Source: Azospirillum brasilense (GTDB lineage Bacteria > Pseudomonadota > Alphaproteobacteria > Azospirillales > Azospirillaceae). Taken from it: a stretch of 64,000 nt of DNA. Location of the stretch: positions 186,001 through 250,000 of the forward strand of contig NZ_VITH01000002.1 of assembly GCF_007827815.1 (NCBI RefSeq), given 5' to 3'. The notes beneath the pieces are model-generated. The model saw nothing but the letters and a program-made list of their open reading frames with translations. It was not told where the DNA came from and searched no databases. The translations under genes and the position numbers were made by a program. Each line of letters starts with the position of its first letter. The first letter of the stretch is position 1. Of this stretch, positions 36,534-45,448 are shown piece after piece.

Positions 36534-36550
36534 CTGACAGAAACTGTCAG
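36534..36550. promoter_or_regulatory. Inverted repeat, probable operator of WYL regulator
   Basis: CTGACAG-AAA-CTGTCAG is a perfect 7-base inverted repeat with a 3-base spacer. It lies 20 bases after the regulator stop and 69 bases before the VOC gene. Its place suggests that the upstream regulator controls the two downstream genes. Confidence 0.65.
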
Positions 36551-36618
36551 TGTGGTGCCTTAGCTTGGTCTTCACCGGACGGGATCGCCCGCACCGGAGA
36601 CCAGCGAGGAAGCAGCCC

Positions 36619-36996
36619 ATGTTCAGCGCCAACACCATCCTCCTCTATGTGGACAGCCCGACCGCCAGCGCCGCCTTCTACGCCGACCTGACCGGTAAGC
36701 CGCCGGTCGAGGCGTCGCCCACCTTCGCCATGTTCGCCCTGGACTCCGGCGTCATGCTGGGGCTGTGGTCGCGCCACACAGTGGAGCCGGCGGCTTCCGT
36801 CGGGCCGCTCGGCGGCAGCGGCGAGATCGGCTTCCGGGTGGCCGGTGCCGAGGCGGTGCAAGCCCTTCACGACGACTGGGTGCGGCGCGGCCTGACCATC
36901 GCCCAGCCGCCGACCGCCATGGATTTCGGCCACACCTTCGTCGCGCTGGACCCGGACGGGCACCGCCTGCGCGTCTTCGCCCCGACCGAAGCGTGA
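36619..36996 (+). CDS. VOC family protein (glyoxalase/bleomycin-resistance fold)
   Basis: A 125-residue single VOC-domain protein. The pattern of paired beta-alpha-beta units is seen: NTILLYVDSPTASAAFYADL at the start and FGHTFVALDPDGHRLRVFAP at the end. Members bind a metal or drug or act on small substrates; the specific role is open. AGGA precedes the ATG. It lies downstream of a WYL regulator and an inverted repeat, and eight bases upstream of the EVE gene. Confidence 0.88.
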   Translation: MFSANTILLYVDSPTASAAFYADLTGKPPVEASPTFAMFALDSGVMLGLWSRHTVEPAASVGPLGGSGEIGFRVAGAEAVQALHDDWVRRGLTIAQPPTAMDFGHTFVALDPDGHRLRVFAPTEA

Positions 36997-37004
36997 GGTC
37001 CGCC

Positions 37005-37445
37005 ATGGATCGGACCACCGCCAGCCGCAGCTGGATCGCCGTCGCCTCCGCCGAGCATGTCCGGCGGGGGCGGGCGGAGGGCTTCATGCAGGTCTGCCAC
37101 GGCAAGGCGGCGCCGCTGCGTCGCATCCGCCCGGGGGACCGCGTCGCCTACTACTCGCCGACCGAGCGCTTCCAGGGGAAGGACCGCCTGCAGTCCTTCA
37201 CCGCCGTGGGGATCGTGCGGGACGGCACGCCTTACCCGTTCGACATGGGCGGGGGCTTCGTTCCCTTCCGCCGCGACGTGCGGTGGCTGGACGGGCGGGA
37301 GACGCCGATCCAGCCCCTGCTCGACCGGCTGGACTTCTCCGCCGGGGTGCGGAACTGGGGCTATCCGTTCCGCTTCGGGCTGTTCACGGTGACCGACCGC
37401 GACCTGGACACCATCGCCGCCGCCATGGGGGCGGTCCTGTGCTGA
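37005..37445 (+). CDS. EVE domain-containing protein
   Basis: A 146-residue EVE (PUA-like) protein. Typical features are SWIAVASAEHVRRG at the start, RIRPGDRVAYYSP and the aromatic-rich NWGYPFRFGLFTV near the end. EVE proteins bind modified bases or other ligands in a PUA-like pocket. Nothing else of a restriction or defence system is nearby. It appears to be cotranscribed with the VOC gene. Confidence 0.85.
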   Translation: MDRTTASRSWIAVASAEHVRRGRAEGFMQVCHGKAAPLRRIRPGDRVAYYSPTERFQGKDRLQSFTAVGIVRDGTPYPFDMGGGFVPFRRDVRWLDGRETPIQPLLDRLDFSAGVRNWGYPFRFGLFTVTDRDLDTIAAAMGAVLC

Positions 37446-37466
37446 CCGGCTTGCGGTGTGGGGGCT

Positions 37467-38813
37467 TCAATCCCCCCGCCCACGGCTTCGGCCCATCAGC
37501 CCGTCCGGGCGGTAGATCAGGAAGAGGGTGAGCAGGCCAAAGGCCACGATGTCCTTGTAGGCGATGGCGAAATAGGCCGACCAGAAGGTCTCGACCAGCC
37601 CCAGCAGGGCGCCGCCCAGCATGGCGCCGGGGACCGACCCGATGCCGCCGACCACCGCGGCGGCCAGCGCCTTGAAGCCGATCAGATAGCCCGTGTAGAA
37701 ATTGACCCCGCCGTAATAGAGCGCGATCACCGCCCCCGCCGCCGCCGCCAGTGCGCCGCCCACCGCGAAGGTGGTGGCGACGGTGCGGTCCACGTCCACC
37801 CCGACCAGCTCCGCCGCCCCCACATCGTCGGCGCAGGCGCGGTGGGCGCGGCCGTAGGCGGTGCGCTGCATGATCGCCCACAGCAGGGCGTAGAGCCCCC
37901 CGGTCATCAGCAGGATGACCGCCTGCGAGGTCAGGGCGGTGACGGTGAAGGCGCCGTCGCTGAGCAGCTCGTGCCGGTTGGCCAGGAACTGGGCGGGCCA
38001 CCAGTCGCGGGCACCGTGCAGAAGCCGCATCCCCTCCTGATAGGCGATGGACAGGCCGACGGCGGCGATCAGCGGCGTGTGGTTGTGGGCGCGGCGCAGG
38101 CGGCGGAACACCAGCCGGTCCATGGTCCAGCCCTGGACGGCGGTGAAGGCCATCACCGTGGCGAAAACGCCCAACACCGCCAACGGCATCCCGCCCAGCC
38201 CAGCCATGCCCAGCGCCGCCGCCCCCATGGCGGTCAGCATGGCGCCGATCATCGTCAACTCGCCCATGGCGAGGTTGATCTGCCCGAGGATGCCGTAGAC
38301 CAGCGTGTAGCCCAGCGCCAGCAGCCCGTAGACGCAGGCCACCGTGGCCGCGTTGATGAGCTGTTGCAGGAAGAACAGCAGCGGCGCCCAGTCCGTCCGC
38401 GGTTGCGGTTCCGGTCCGCTCGACTCCGGCGGCAGGCCGAGGCGGGCGGCGGGCAGGCCGGCCCAGATGCGCAGCATGGTGAATTGCATGGGCCGCAGCC
38501 GCCCCATGCGGTCGGTCGCCACCGCCACCAGCTCGTGCCGGCGCGAGTCGAAGAAGCGTCCGCCGAAGCGGCAGGCGATCCAGTGGGTGCCCGTTTCTGC
38601 GCCGCCGTTGTCCGCCCGGTAGGTCAGGCGCAGCGCCGGCTCGTCGCCGCCCAGCGCCTCCGTGTCCAGGATGGTGACGGGGCCGGAGTCGAAGGCCGGG
38701 ATCAGCTTGCCGCACAGCGCGGCCTGATCGCCGTCCACGCCGCAGCCGGTCAGCAGCAGGGCGGCCATCAGCAGAAGGAACGGCGGGAACAGGCGCGGCG
38801 GACAGCGGTGCAC
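37467..38813 (-). CDS. Branched-chain amino-acid-type ABC permease (LivH) with lipoprotein-like N-terminal domain
   Basis: A 448-residue protein in two parts. Residues 1-24 look like a lipoprotein signal (LLLMAALLLTGCG, a lipobox with Cys 24), followed by a soluble region of about 115 residues with two further Cys. From about residue 145 the chain is a LivH-type permease with eight or so membrane segments; YGILGQINLAMGELTMIGA is its signature, and GGIGSVPGAMLGGALLGLVE is the cytoplasmic loop. Such permeases import branched-chain amino acids, amides or urea. The partner genes are not in the window. The N-terminal domain is absent from ordinary LivH. Confidence 0.87.
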   Translation of the reverse strand: MHRCPPRLFPPFLLLMAALLLTGCGVDGDQAALCGKLIPAFDSGPVTILDTEALGGDEPALRLTYRADNGGAETGTHWIACRFGGRFFDSRRHELVAVATDRMGRLRPMQFTMLRIWAGLPAARLGLPPESSGPEPQPRTDWAPLLFFLQQLINAATVACVYGLLALGYTLVYGILGQINLAMGELTMIGAMLTAMGAAALGMAGLGGMPLAVLGVFATVMAFTAVQGWTMDRLVFRRLRRAHNHTPLIAAVGLSIAYQEGMRLLHGARDWWPAQFLANRHELLSDGAFTVTALTSQAVILLMTGGLYALLWAIMQRTAYGRAHRACADDVGAAELVGVDVDRTVATTFAVGGALAAAAGAVIALYYGGVNFYTGYLIGFKALAAAVVGGIGSVPGAMLGGALLGLVETFWSAYFAIAYKDIVAFGLLTLFLIYRPDGLMGRSRGRGD

Positions 38814-38896
38814 GGCGGAGGGAACCCGGCCGGTTGTGCTTCGCCGGAGAGTCTATCGGCAATTGGCGACGAGCGCCAGACGCCGCCTTATGGGCG

Positions 38897-39634
38897 TCAG
38901 TAGCGGGCGTTGACGAAATACAGCCCATCGGGCGGGGCGGTCGGCCCGGCGGCGGAGCGGTTGCGGGCCTCCAGCGCGCGGCGGAGATCGTCGGCGCTCC
39001 ATTTGCCGGCCCCGACCAACTCCAGCGTGCCCACCATGTTGCGCACCTGATGGTGCAGGAAGGAACGGGCGGCGGCGTGCACCCGGACCTCGTCGCCGAC
39101 CCGCTCGACGGCCAGCCGCTCCAGCGTCTTGACCGGGGAATTGGCCTGGCAGAGCGCGGCGCGGAAGCTGGTGAAATCGTGCTGGCCCACCAGGACTTGA
39201 GCGGCCGTGTGCATCGCCTCGGCGTCCAGCGGCCGCATGACGTGCCAGGCGCGGCCCGTTTCCAGGGCGAGCGGGGCGCGGCGGTTGACGATGCGGAAGA
39301 CGTAGCTGCGCCCCAGGCAGGTCATGCGCGCGTGGAAGTCCTCCGGCACCGCCTCGGCCAGCAGGACGGCCACGGGGGCGGGCCTCAGGTGGAAGTTCAG
39401 CGCGTCGCGCAGCTTCAGCCCGGTGAAGGGCTTTTCCAGATCGAAATGGCAGACCTGTCCCAGAGCGTGCACCCCGGCGTCCGTCCGTCCGGAGGTGTGG
39501 ACGCGCACGGTTTCGCCGGACAGGCGCTCGATGGCATCCTCCAGGGTCTGCTGGACGGAGGGGCCGTTGTCCTGCCGCTGCCAGCCGACGAAGGGCCGGC
39601 CGTCATATTCGAGGGTCAGTTTCCAGCGCTGCAT
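38897..39634 (-). CDS. truA: tRNA pseudouridine synthase A
   Basis: A 245-residue enzyme that makes pseudouridine at tRNA positions 38-40. The catalytic Asp is in [31 protein letters not shown] opens the protein and [12 protein letters not shown] lies near the C-terminus, both conserved. Its start overlaps the end of fmt by 19 bases. Confidence 0.96.
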   Translation of the reverse strand: MQRWKLTLEYDGRPFVGWQRQDNGPSVQQTLEDAIERLSGETVRVHTSGRTDAGVHALGQVCHFDLEKPFTGLKLRDALNFHLRPAPVAVLLAEAVPEDFHARMTCLGRSYVFRIVNRRAPLALETGRAWHVMRPLDAEAMHTAAQVLVGQHDFTSFRAALCQANSPVKTLERLAVERVGDEVRVHAAARSFLHHQVRNMVGTLELVGAGKWSADDLRRALEARNRSAAGPTAPPDGLYFVNARY

Positions 39635-40593
39635 GCGGCGTCGCCGAGACGGGTGCCGACGGGCAGGGCGCCGTGCAGGCCGCGCAGGAAGTCCGCACCG
39701 CTCACGGGCGCCTTGCCCGGTCGCTGGACGATCAGAAGGCGGATAGCCCCGAAGTGATCTTCGCAGGCAATGGTCAGGTAATCATCCAGCAGTGTTCCGG
39801 TCGGCCTTCCATGAGGAATATCCTCAACTTCGGCCGCCAGCACCTTGATGCGCTCGACTCTGTTCGCAATCGGCACGTCGAACCAGCAACCGGGCCAAGG
39901 CGTCAGTGCGCGCACCTGCTTGTCAATATACGGAGCGCCTTTACTCCAGTCGAGCCGGCCGTCCTCGCGCGTCAGCTTGGCGGCGTAGGTCACGCCCGCC
40001 TCGGGCTGCGGCACGGCGGTCAGGCGGCCGGCGGCGAGGCCGTCGAGCGCCTCGACGATCAGGCGGGCGCCCATGTCGGCCAGCGCGTCGTGCAGGCTGC
40101 TGGCGGTGGTCTCGGCGGTGATCGGCACCGCGTCCTTCAGCAGCATGGCGCCGGTGTCCAGCCCGATGTCCATCTGCATGATGGTGATGCCGGTCTCGGC
40201 GTCGCCGGCGAGGATCGCGCGCTGGATCGGGGCGGCGCCGCGCCAGCGCGGCAGCAGGGAGCCGTGCACGTTCAGGCAGCCCAGCCGCGGCGCGTCGAGG
40301 ATCGGCTGCGGCAGGATCAGCCCGTAGGCGGCGACCACCGCGGCGTCGGCCTTCAACTCGGCGAACTCGGCCTGGGCCTCGGCGTTGCGCAGCGACTTGG
40401 GCGTGCGCACGGGGATGCCGCGCTCCTCGGCGAAGCGGTGGACCGGGGATTTCTGGACCTGCTGCCCGCGCCCGGCGGGGCGGGGCGGCTGGCTGTAGAC
40501 GCAGACCACCTCGTGCCCGGCATCGGCCAGGGCGCGCAGGCTGGGCACGGCGAAATCCGGCGTGCCCATGAAAACGAGGCGGAGCGGCGTCAT
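39616..40593 (-). CDS. fmt: Methionyl-tRNA formyltransferase
   Basis: A 325-residue protein that formylates initiator Met-tRNA with 10-formyltetrahydrofolate. It shows [15 protein letters not shown], the catalytic stretch [17 protein letters not shown] and the [11 protein letters not shown] loop. The C-terminal OB-like domain is present. It is downstream of def, its functional partner, and overlaps truA. Confidence 0.96.
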   Translation of the reverse strand: MTPLRLVFMGTPDFAVPSLRALADAGHEVVCVYSQPPRPAGRGQQVQKSPVHRFAEERGIPVRTPKSLRNAEAQAEFAELKADAAVVAAYGLILPQPILDAPRLGCLNVHGSLLPRWRGAAPIQRAILAGDAETGITIMQMDIGLDTGAMLLKDAVPITAETTASSLHDALADMGARLIVEALDGLAAGRLTAVPQPEAGVTYAAKLTREDGRLDWSKGAPYIDKQVRALTPWPGCWFDVPIANRVERIKVLAAEVEDIPHGRPTGTLLDDYLTIACEDHFGAIRLLIVQRPGKAPVSGADFLRGLHGALPVGTRLGDAACSAGN

Positions 40594-40607
40594 GAAGAGT
40601 CGTCCAA

Positions 40608-40637
40608 CGTCAGAAGGTTAGGCGTCAGAAGGTTAGG
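40608..40637. repeat. 15-base tandem duplication at end of def
   Basis: CGTCAGAAGGTTAGG occurs twice without a gap (40608-40622 and 40623-40637). The second copy contains the def stop codon (TTA at 40633-40635 on the plus strand). Confidence 0.85.
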
Positions 40638-41139
40638 CGCGCTGCATCTTCTGGACTTTGCGCAGGATCATGTTGCGCTTCAGCATCGACAGGTAGTCGA
40701 CGAACAGCACGCCGTTCAGATGGTCGATCTCGTGCTGGATGCAGGTGGCCAGCATGCCGTCGGCCTCGATCTCGCGGGTCTCGTTGGTCTCGTCCAGATA
40801 GCGGACGCGGACCGAGGACGGGCGGGTGACCTCGGCGTACTGGTCGGGCACCGACAGGCAACCCTCCTCGCACACCGACGTCTCGTCCGACTTCCAGACG
40901 ATTTCCGGGTTGGCGAGGCGGATGGGGTTCGGCTTCTCGTCCTTGTCGTGCACGTCCACGACGATCACCCGCTCCAGGACGCCGATCTGCGGCGCGGCGA
41001 GGCCGATGCCCTTCGCGGCGTACATGGTCTCGACCATGTCGTCCATCAGCTTGGCGATGCGGGCGTCGACCTTATCGACGGGCTTCGCCTTCTGCTTCAG
41101 GACGGGGTGCGGGGCGACGAGGATATCGAGAACGGCCAT
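40633..41139 (-). CDS. def: Peptide deformylase
   Basis: A 168-residue metalloenzyme that removes the N-formyl group from new proteins. All three motifs are present: GIGLAAPQIG, EEGCLSVPD (metal Cys) and QHEIDHLNG (two metal His and the catalytic Glu). It precedes fmt and truA in a translation-related group. Confidence 0.97.
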   Translation of the reverse strand: MAVLDILVAPHPVLKQKAKPVDKVDARIAKLMDDMVETMYAAKGIGLAAPQIGVLERVIVVDVHDKDEKPNPIRLANPEIVWKSDETSVCEEGCLSVPDQYAEVTRPSSVRVRYLDETNETREIEADGMLATCIQHEIDHLNGVLFVDYLSMLKRNMILRKVQKMQRA

Positions 41140-41265
41140 GGGAACTCAGCAACGGTGCGTGGAGGTGCGACAATCCGTCAAAATATGAGGGGCGGGCCAC
41201 GAGGTCAAGGAAGGCGCAAGGCACAACCCGGGGCGACCCGCCGATCCGGTCATGACGGCCGCTCC

Positions 41266-41496
41266 TCAGAGGGGCGAGCGGGTGATCGACTTGATGGGGC
41301 CGCGGGGATTGCCGGACATCTCGGCGATCTTGCGGTCCTGCTCCTCGATGAAGCCGCGGGCCGGCTCGTCGCCGTCCAGGCCGCCGACCAGCGTACCGGG
41401 GACCTTGCGGTTGGAGGTGCGGGCGCCGTCTTCGTACAGCACGTCGAACAGCACGAAGGCGCTGTCCACCGGCTGCTTCTTCTTGGTCTTGGCCAT
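41266..41496 (-). CDS. Small conserved hypothetical protein
   Basis: A 76-residue protein from the ATG at 41496 (MAKTKKKQPVDSAFVLFDV). It has a basic N-terminus and GTLVGGLDGDEPARGFIEEQD in the middle. No motif or membrane segment is recognised. It lies downstream of the cold-shock gene, separated by that gene's terminator, and codon use is like its neighbours. Confidence 0.65.
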   Translation of the reverse strand: MAKTKKKQPVDSAFVLFDVLYEDGARTSNRKVPGTLVGGLDGDEPARGFIEEQDRKIAEMSGNPRGPIKSITRSPL

Positions 41497-41549
41497 GGGG
41501 GGAACTCCGAACGTCAGGGGGGTGCTTGTAGAGGAAAAGCGCGCAACGG

Positions 41550-41577
41550 AAAAGGGCACCGGTTTCCCGGTGCCCCC
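41550..41577 (-). terminator. Rho-independent terminator of cold-shock gene
   Basis: Read on the minus strand, GGGCACCGG pairs with CCGGTGCCC across a GAAA loop, and TTTTCC follows. It lies 27 bases after the cold-shock gene stop. Confidence 0.75.
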
Positions 41578-41603
41578 TCCGATGCCGTGCCGTGAGACGT
41601 GGC

Positions 41604-41813
41604 TCAGACGGCCTTCAGGTTCTCCGCCGAGGTCTTGCCGCGCTTCGGATCGCGCTGCTCCTCGTAGGACACCTTCTGGCCTTCATTCAGGCTGCGCAGG
41701 CCCGCACGCTCGACCGCGGAGATGTGGACGAAGACGTCCGCGCCACCGTTGTCCGGCTGAATGAAGCCATAACCCTTGGTGCTGTTGAACCACTTGACGG
41801 TACCGACGGGCAT
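41604..41813 (-). CDS. cspA: Cold-shock protein (CspA family)
   Basis: A 69-residue single-strand nucleic-acid-binding protein. The RNA-binding motifs are KGYGFIQP (RNP1) and VFVHIS (RNP2), and it starts with [13 protein letters not shown]. The proteins act as RNA chaperones. A long leader with a strong hairpin precedes it, and a terminator follows, so it is a single-gene unit. Whether it is cold-induced cannot be told. Confidence 0.94.
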   Translation of the reverse strand: MPVGTVKWFNSTKGYGFIQPDNGGADVFVHISAVERAGLRSLNEGQKVSYEEQRDPKRGKTSAENLKAV

Positions 41814-42014
41814 GATTGCTCTCCGATTAGTATGAAAGGCGCCGCATCGGCCGGTGCGGCGCATCAGACTGTGTCCAGGCATAGCGACGATCTGGGCACC
41901 CGAAGGCGTAGCAGGCCGGCAGTCCGAAGCAGAATGACAGGAGGGAAATTGGGACCGCTCCTCTCCTTTGCAAGGCGAAACAAGACGGGCAAATCTGGGT
42001 TGCAGACTTCGGCC
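41814..42014 (-). promoter_or_regulatory. Cold-shock gene leader region
   Basis: On the minus strand the 201-base region between rmuC and the Csp gene carries a stem GCGCCGCA-CCGGCCGA-TGCGGCGC ending about 30 bases before the start codon, and CGGAGAG as the ribosome site. Long structured leaders are common for cold-shock mRNAs. The transcription start is not identified. Confidence 0.4.
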
Positions 42015-43505
42015 CTACGCTCTGGCCGCCGCGCGCAGTTCCGCCGCCCTCAATTCTGTTGCTCTCAATTCCGCTGCCCGGGGCTCGGCCGCACGAAGTT
42101 CCGGCGCCTGGAGCGGGCGCGGGGCGTGGTCCAGCGGTTCCAGCAGGGGAATCTCCTCGGCGCTGTCCGGGGTGGCGTGCAGGTCGCGAAAGCGGCGGGC
42201 GGTGACCAGCACGCGGGATTCCAGGCTGCCGACCGCCCCGTTGTAGCTGCCCACGGCCTTTTCGAGCTGCCCGCCCAGCCGTTCCATATGGCCGCCCAGA
42301 TCGTGCAGCCGCTTGTAGAGTTCGGCGCCCAGCGCACTGATTTCGCGGGCGCTGTCGGTCAGCCGTTCCTGCCGCCAGCCGTAGGCGACGGCGCGCAGCA
42401 GCGCGATCAGCGTCGTCGGGGTGGCGAGGATCACCCGGTGGTCGATGCCGGCCTCGATCAGCGCCGGGTCGTGCTCCAGCGCCGCGGAGAAGAAGTTCTC
42501 GCCGGGCAGGAACAGCACGACGAATTCCGGGGAATCCGCGAACTGGTCCCAATAGGCCTTGGTGCCGAGCTGCTTCATATGCTCCCGCACATGGCGGGCG
42601 TGGCGCGACAACCCGTCGCGGCGGGCGCCGTCGTCGGCCGCCTGCACGCCGTCGAGATAGCCCTCCAGCGGCGTCTTGGCGTCCACCACGATGGTCTTGC
42701 CGCCGGGCAGCTTGACCACGAGGTCGGGGCGCAGCCGGCCGCCGGCGGCCTCCACGCTCATCTGCTCCACGAAGTCGCAATGGTCCAGCATGCCGGCCAT
42801 CTCGCAGACCCGGCGGAGCTGGATCTCGCCCCAACGCCCGCGCGCCACCGGGCTGCGCAGGGCGCGGACGAGGTTGCCGGTCTCCGTGCGGAGCTGGGAC
42901 TGGGTCTCCACCAGCGACAGCACCTGCTGCTTCAGCCCCTCGTAGGCGCCGGCGCGGCTGCGCTCCATCTCCTGGATCTGGCCGTCCATGCGCTCCAGCG
43001 ACTGGCGCACCGGGGCGACGATGTCGGCTATGGCGGTCTGCCGCTTCTCCAGGTCGCCGCGCGCCTGCTCCTGGAAGGTCGTCAGCGTCTCCTTGGCGAG
43101 GTCGAGGAAGCTCTGGTTGTTCGAGCGCAGAGCCTCCGCCGAGAGGGCCTTGAAGCTGTCGGACAGGGTGGCCTGCGCGCGCTCCAGAAGGGCCAGCTTC
43201 TCCGCCGCCGACGCGCGCTCGCGGGCCAGCGTGGTGGAAAGCTCCGCCTGCCGTTCGCGGGCGGCGGACAGCTCGCCGGTCAGCCGGGCGATCTGGTGGT
43301 CGCGGGCCTCGACCTCCTCCCGCAGGTCGCCCTCGATTCGCTCGGCGACGTCGAGCCGGGTGACCAGTTCGGCGTGGATGGCGGCGGCCTCCGCCTCGGC
43401 GCGTGCGGCGTAGAGGCGCACGATCATGCCCGCCAGGATCGCCCCGAGAAGGGCGCCGGCAAGGCCGCCGAGAAGCACCGACTGTGCATCGAACGCGAAC
43501 TGCAT
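42015..43505 (-). CDS. rmuC: DNA recombination protein RmuC
   Basis: A 496-residue protein. It starts with a hydrophobic segment (LLGGLAGALLGAILAGMIV), then a long coiled-coil region to about residue 170, and the RmuC nuclease-like core with RWGEIQLRRVCEMAGM, LRPDLVVKLPGGKTIVVDAK and FLPGENFFSAALEHDP. RmuC limits recombination at short inverted repeats. The last 25 residues are a five-residue repeat (AAELR, ATELR, AAELR, AAARA). Confidence 0.92.
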   Translation of the reverse strand: MQFAFDAQSVLLGGLAGALLGAILAGMIVRLYAARAEAEAAAIHAELVTRLDVAERIEGDLREEVEARDHQIARLTGELSAARERQAELSTTLARERASAAEKLALLERAQATLSDSFKALSAEALRSNNQSFLDLAKETLTTFQEQARGDLEKRQTAIADIVAPVRQSLERMDGQIQEMERSRAGAYEGLKQQVLSLVETQSQLRTETGNLVRALRSPVARGRWGEIQLRRVCEMAGMLDHCDFVEQMSVEAAGGRLRPDLVVKLPGGKTIVVDAKTPLEGYLDGVQAADDGARRDGLSRHARHVREHMKQLGTKAYWDQFADSPEFVVLFLPGENFFSAALEHDPALIEAGIDHRVILATPTTLIALLRAVAYGWRQERLTDSAREISALGAELYKRLHDLGGHMERLGGQLEKAVGSYNGAVGSLESRVLVTARRFRDLHATPDSAEEIPLLEPLDHAPRPLQAPELRAAEPRAAELRATELRAAELRAAARA

Positions 43506-43668
43506 GAAATTCCCCGGAGATCGCTGCGAACGCCGAGACTACAGGAACGAATCAGGAAAGAGAACGGGCAATGAACAAAGAAGAACCCATCGGCGGTTCC
43601 GTTCCACTCGCGATTCGGGTCGGCGATGCGGGCTTGCCCGTCGTCCCCGTCTGCGCCATATCCGACGG

Positions 43669-44253
43669 ATGCCCGACGATCCCTCCTCCCATTCCGGCTC
43701 TTCCCAAGGTCCCCTCAAGGGCCCCCGCGTCCGCACCATCCCGCCCGGCGAGGACCGCGAGCGGCTGACCTGTCCGGACTGCGGCTACATCGCCTACCAG
43801 AACCCGCTGATCGTCGTCGGGTCGGTGGCGACCTGGGAGGACCGCATCCTGCTGTGCCGCCGCGCCATCGAACCGCGCAAGGGCTACTGGACGCTGCCCG
43901 CCGGCTTCATGGAGGAGCGGGAAAGCACCATGGAGGGCGCCGCCCGCGAGGCGTGGGAGGAGGCGCGGGCCAGGATCACCATCGATTCGCTGCTGGCCGT
44001 CTACGACATCCCGCGCATCAGCCAGGTGCAGATGATCTTCCGCGCCCGCCTGCTGTCGCCGGACGTGTCGGCCGGGCCGGAAAGCCAGGAGGTCGGGCTG
44101 TTCCGCTGGGAGGAGATCCCCTGGGACGATCTCGCCTTCCCGACCGTCCAGTGGGCTTTGCGCGAACACCGGTCGCGGCTGGGCCGCCAGGACTTCGCCC
44201 CGGCGGTGAACCCCACGCCGGACGTGCTGGCGCAGTGGGAGCGGATGCTCTAA
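43669..44253 (+). CDS. NUDIX hydrolase with N-terminal zinc-ribbon-like motif
   Basis: A 194-residue protein from the ATG at 43669. The NUDIX box is readable as GFMEERESTMEGAAREAWEE, fitting G-x5-E-x7-RE-x2-EE. An N-terminal CPDCGYIAYQNP resembles the zinc ribbon found in NADH pyrophosphatase relatives, but only one CxxC is present. It likely hydrolyses a nucleoside diphosphate derivative. It is divergent from rmuC. Confidence 0.9.
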   Translation: MPDDPSSHSGSSQGPLKGPRVRTIPPGEDRERLTCPDCGYIAYQNPLIVVGSVATWEDRILLCRRAIEPRKGYWTLPAGFMEERESTMEGAAREAWEEARARITIDSLLAVYDIPRISQVQMIFRARLLSPDVSAGPESQEVGLFRWEEIPWDDLAFPTVQWALREHRSRLGRQDFAPAVNPTPDVLAQWERML

Positions 44254-44272
44254 CTCCGATCACTCCACCCCG

Positions 44273-45448
44273 TTATTCCACGGTGGGCGCGGCGGGGAAC
44301 TTCGCCACGAGTTCCGCCGTGCCCTGCTCGCGCTTCACGGTCAGCGGCAGCCATGTGCCGGGGGCCTGACGCTGCACCACCGCCGTCAGGTCGGTGGCTT
44401 CGCGGACCGGAGAGCCCGCAGCGGCGACCACAAGGTCGCCCGCCGTCAGGCCGGCGGCGGCGGCGACGCTGCCCTCGGTGACGGAGCGCACGCGCACACC
44501 CTCCGGTCCCGGCTCCAGCATCACGCCCAGCCGGGGGCGGGGCGTCTCGGCCGGCGCCTCGCTCTCGCCAAGCCCGTAAACCGCATCGGCGATCCGCCCG
44601 TCCAGCTCGGCGCAGGGCCGGTCCTCGTCCCAGGGCAGCAGGACGACGCTGTTCCGGACGCCGAGGTCGGCCAGCTGATGGGGGACACCGTCGCGGCCTT
44701 CGATGTGCCCTTGGCCGAGGATGGCGACGACGGTGCGGTTGGTCTGGCGGTGGGTCTCGGCGATCCGCTCGGCCATGGCGCGGTCCCAGACGGATTGCGC
44801 CTCGACGAAGCGCTCGAAACTGCCGGAGCGGCGCTCGGTCGGGCCGTGGGCGGCCATCACCTGGCGCAGCCGCTCGGTGTAGGAGGCGGGGGGAGGGGCC
44901 GGGTCGCCCACGCCCTCCCGCTCGCCGGCGGGGACGGCGGCCCAGCCCTCGCGCGCGGTGCGGCTGACCAGCCCGCGGTCGATGTTGAGCGCGACCACCG
45001 GCAGCCGGTTCATCCGGGCGAAATGCAGGATCGGCAGGTAGAAGCGCGCGTCGTAGCCCCAGACCTTCGGCCAGTTGGTCTCGCGCAGCAGCTCCGCCTC
45101 GGTCAGCTGCCCGGCGCTCCAGCGGTCGAGGACCGGCTGGACGCTGCGTGGGAACATCTCCATGCCGACCGCCAGATCGGGGTTCAGCGCGTGCAGCGCC
45201 GCAAGGCTGTGAAGCTGCCAGCGGTGGTGGTCGGCGTCGTCGTGCCGCTCTCCCAGCAGCACGGCGGGCGATGCCGCGGCGCGGCGCAGCAGGTCGGCGG
45301 CGTTCAGCGGGCGCGCGGCGGCGTCGGCCCAGCCGCCGGGCGGCACGCAGGCATCGGTTCGGGCGGCGGCCTGCGCCGCAGCCGTGTCGCCCAGGCCGGC
45401 CAGCAGGCCGCCGGAGAGCAGAAGGGCAGCCATCAAACGGGGGAGCAC
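44273..45448 (-). CDS. ChaN-family protein with C-terminal PDZ domain
   Basis: The GTG at 45448 is chosen because AGGAGGG lies nine bases before it; the ATG at 45433 would be too far from it. The product has 391 residues with a signal peptide (MAALLLSGGLLAGLGDTAAAQA). Residues 50-280 match the ChaN/haem-binding family (VLLGERHDDADHHRWQL, VALNIDRGLVSRTAREGW, AILGQGHIEGRDGVP). A PDZ domain follows (RLGVMLEPGPEGVRV, AAGLTAGDLVVAAAG). Some ChaN proteins bind haem in iron uptake. It lies back to back with the SDR gene. Confidence 0.85.
   Translation of the reverse strand: MLPRLMAALLLSGGLLAGLGDTAAAQAAARTDACVPPGGWADAAARPLNAADLLRRAAASPAVLLGERHDDADHHRWQLHSLAALHALNPDLAVGMEMFPRSVQPVLDRWSAGQLTEAELLRETNWPKVWGYDARFYLPILHFARMNRLPVVALNIDRGLVSRTAREGWAAVPAGEREGVGDPAPPPASYTERLRQVMAAHGPTERRSGSFERFVEAQSVWDRAMAERIAETHRQTNRTVVAILGQGHIEGRDGVPHQLADLGVRNSVVLLPWDEDRPCAELDGRIADAVYGLGESEAPAETPRPRLGVMLEPGPEGVRVRSVTEGSVAAAAGLTAGDLVVAAAGSPVREATDLTAVVQRQAPGTWLPLTVKREQGTAELVAKFPAAPTVE

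Noticed and set aside
37005..37445. EVE gene as part of a restriction or defence island
   Set aside because: No nuclease, methylase or helicase gene is near. Neighbours are a regulator, a VOC protein and a permease.
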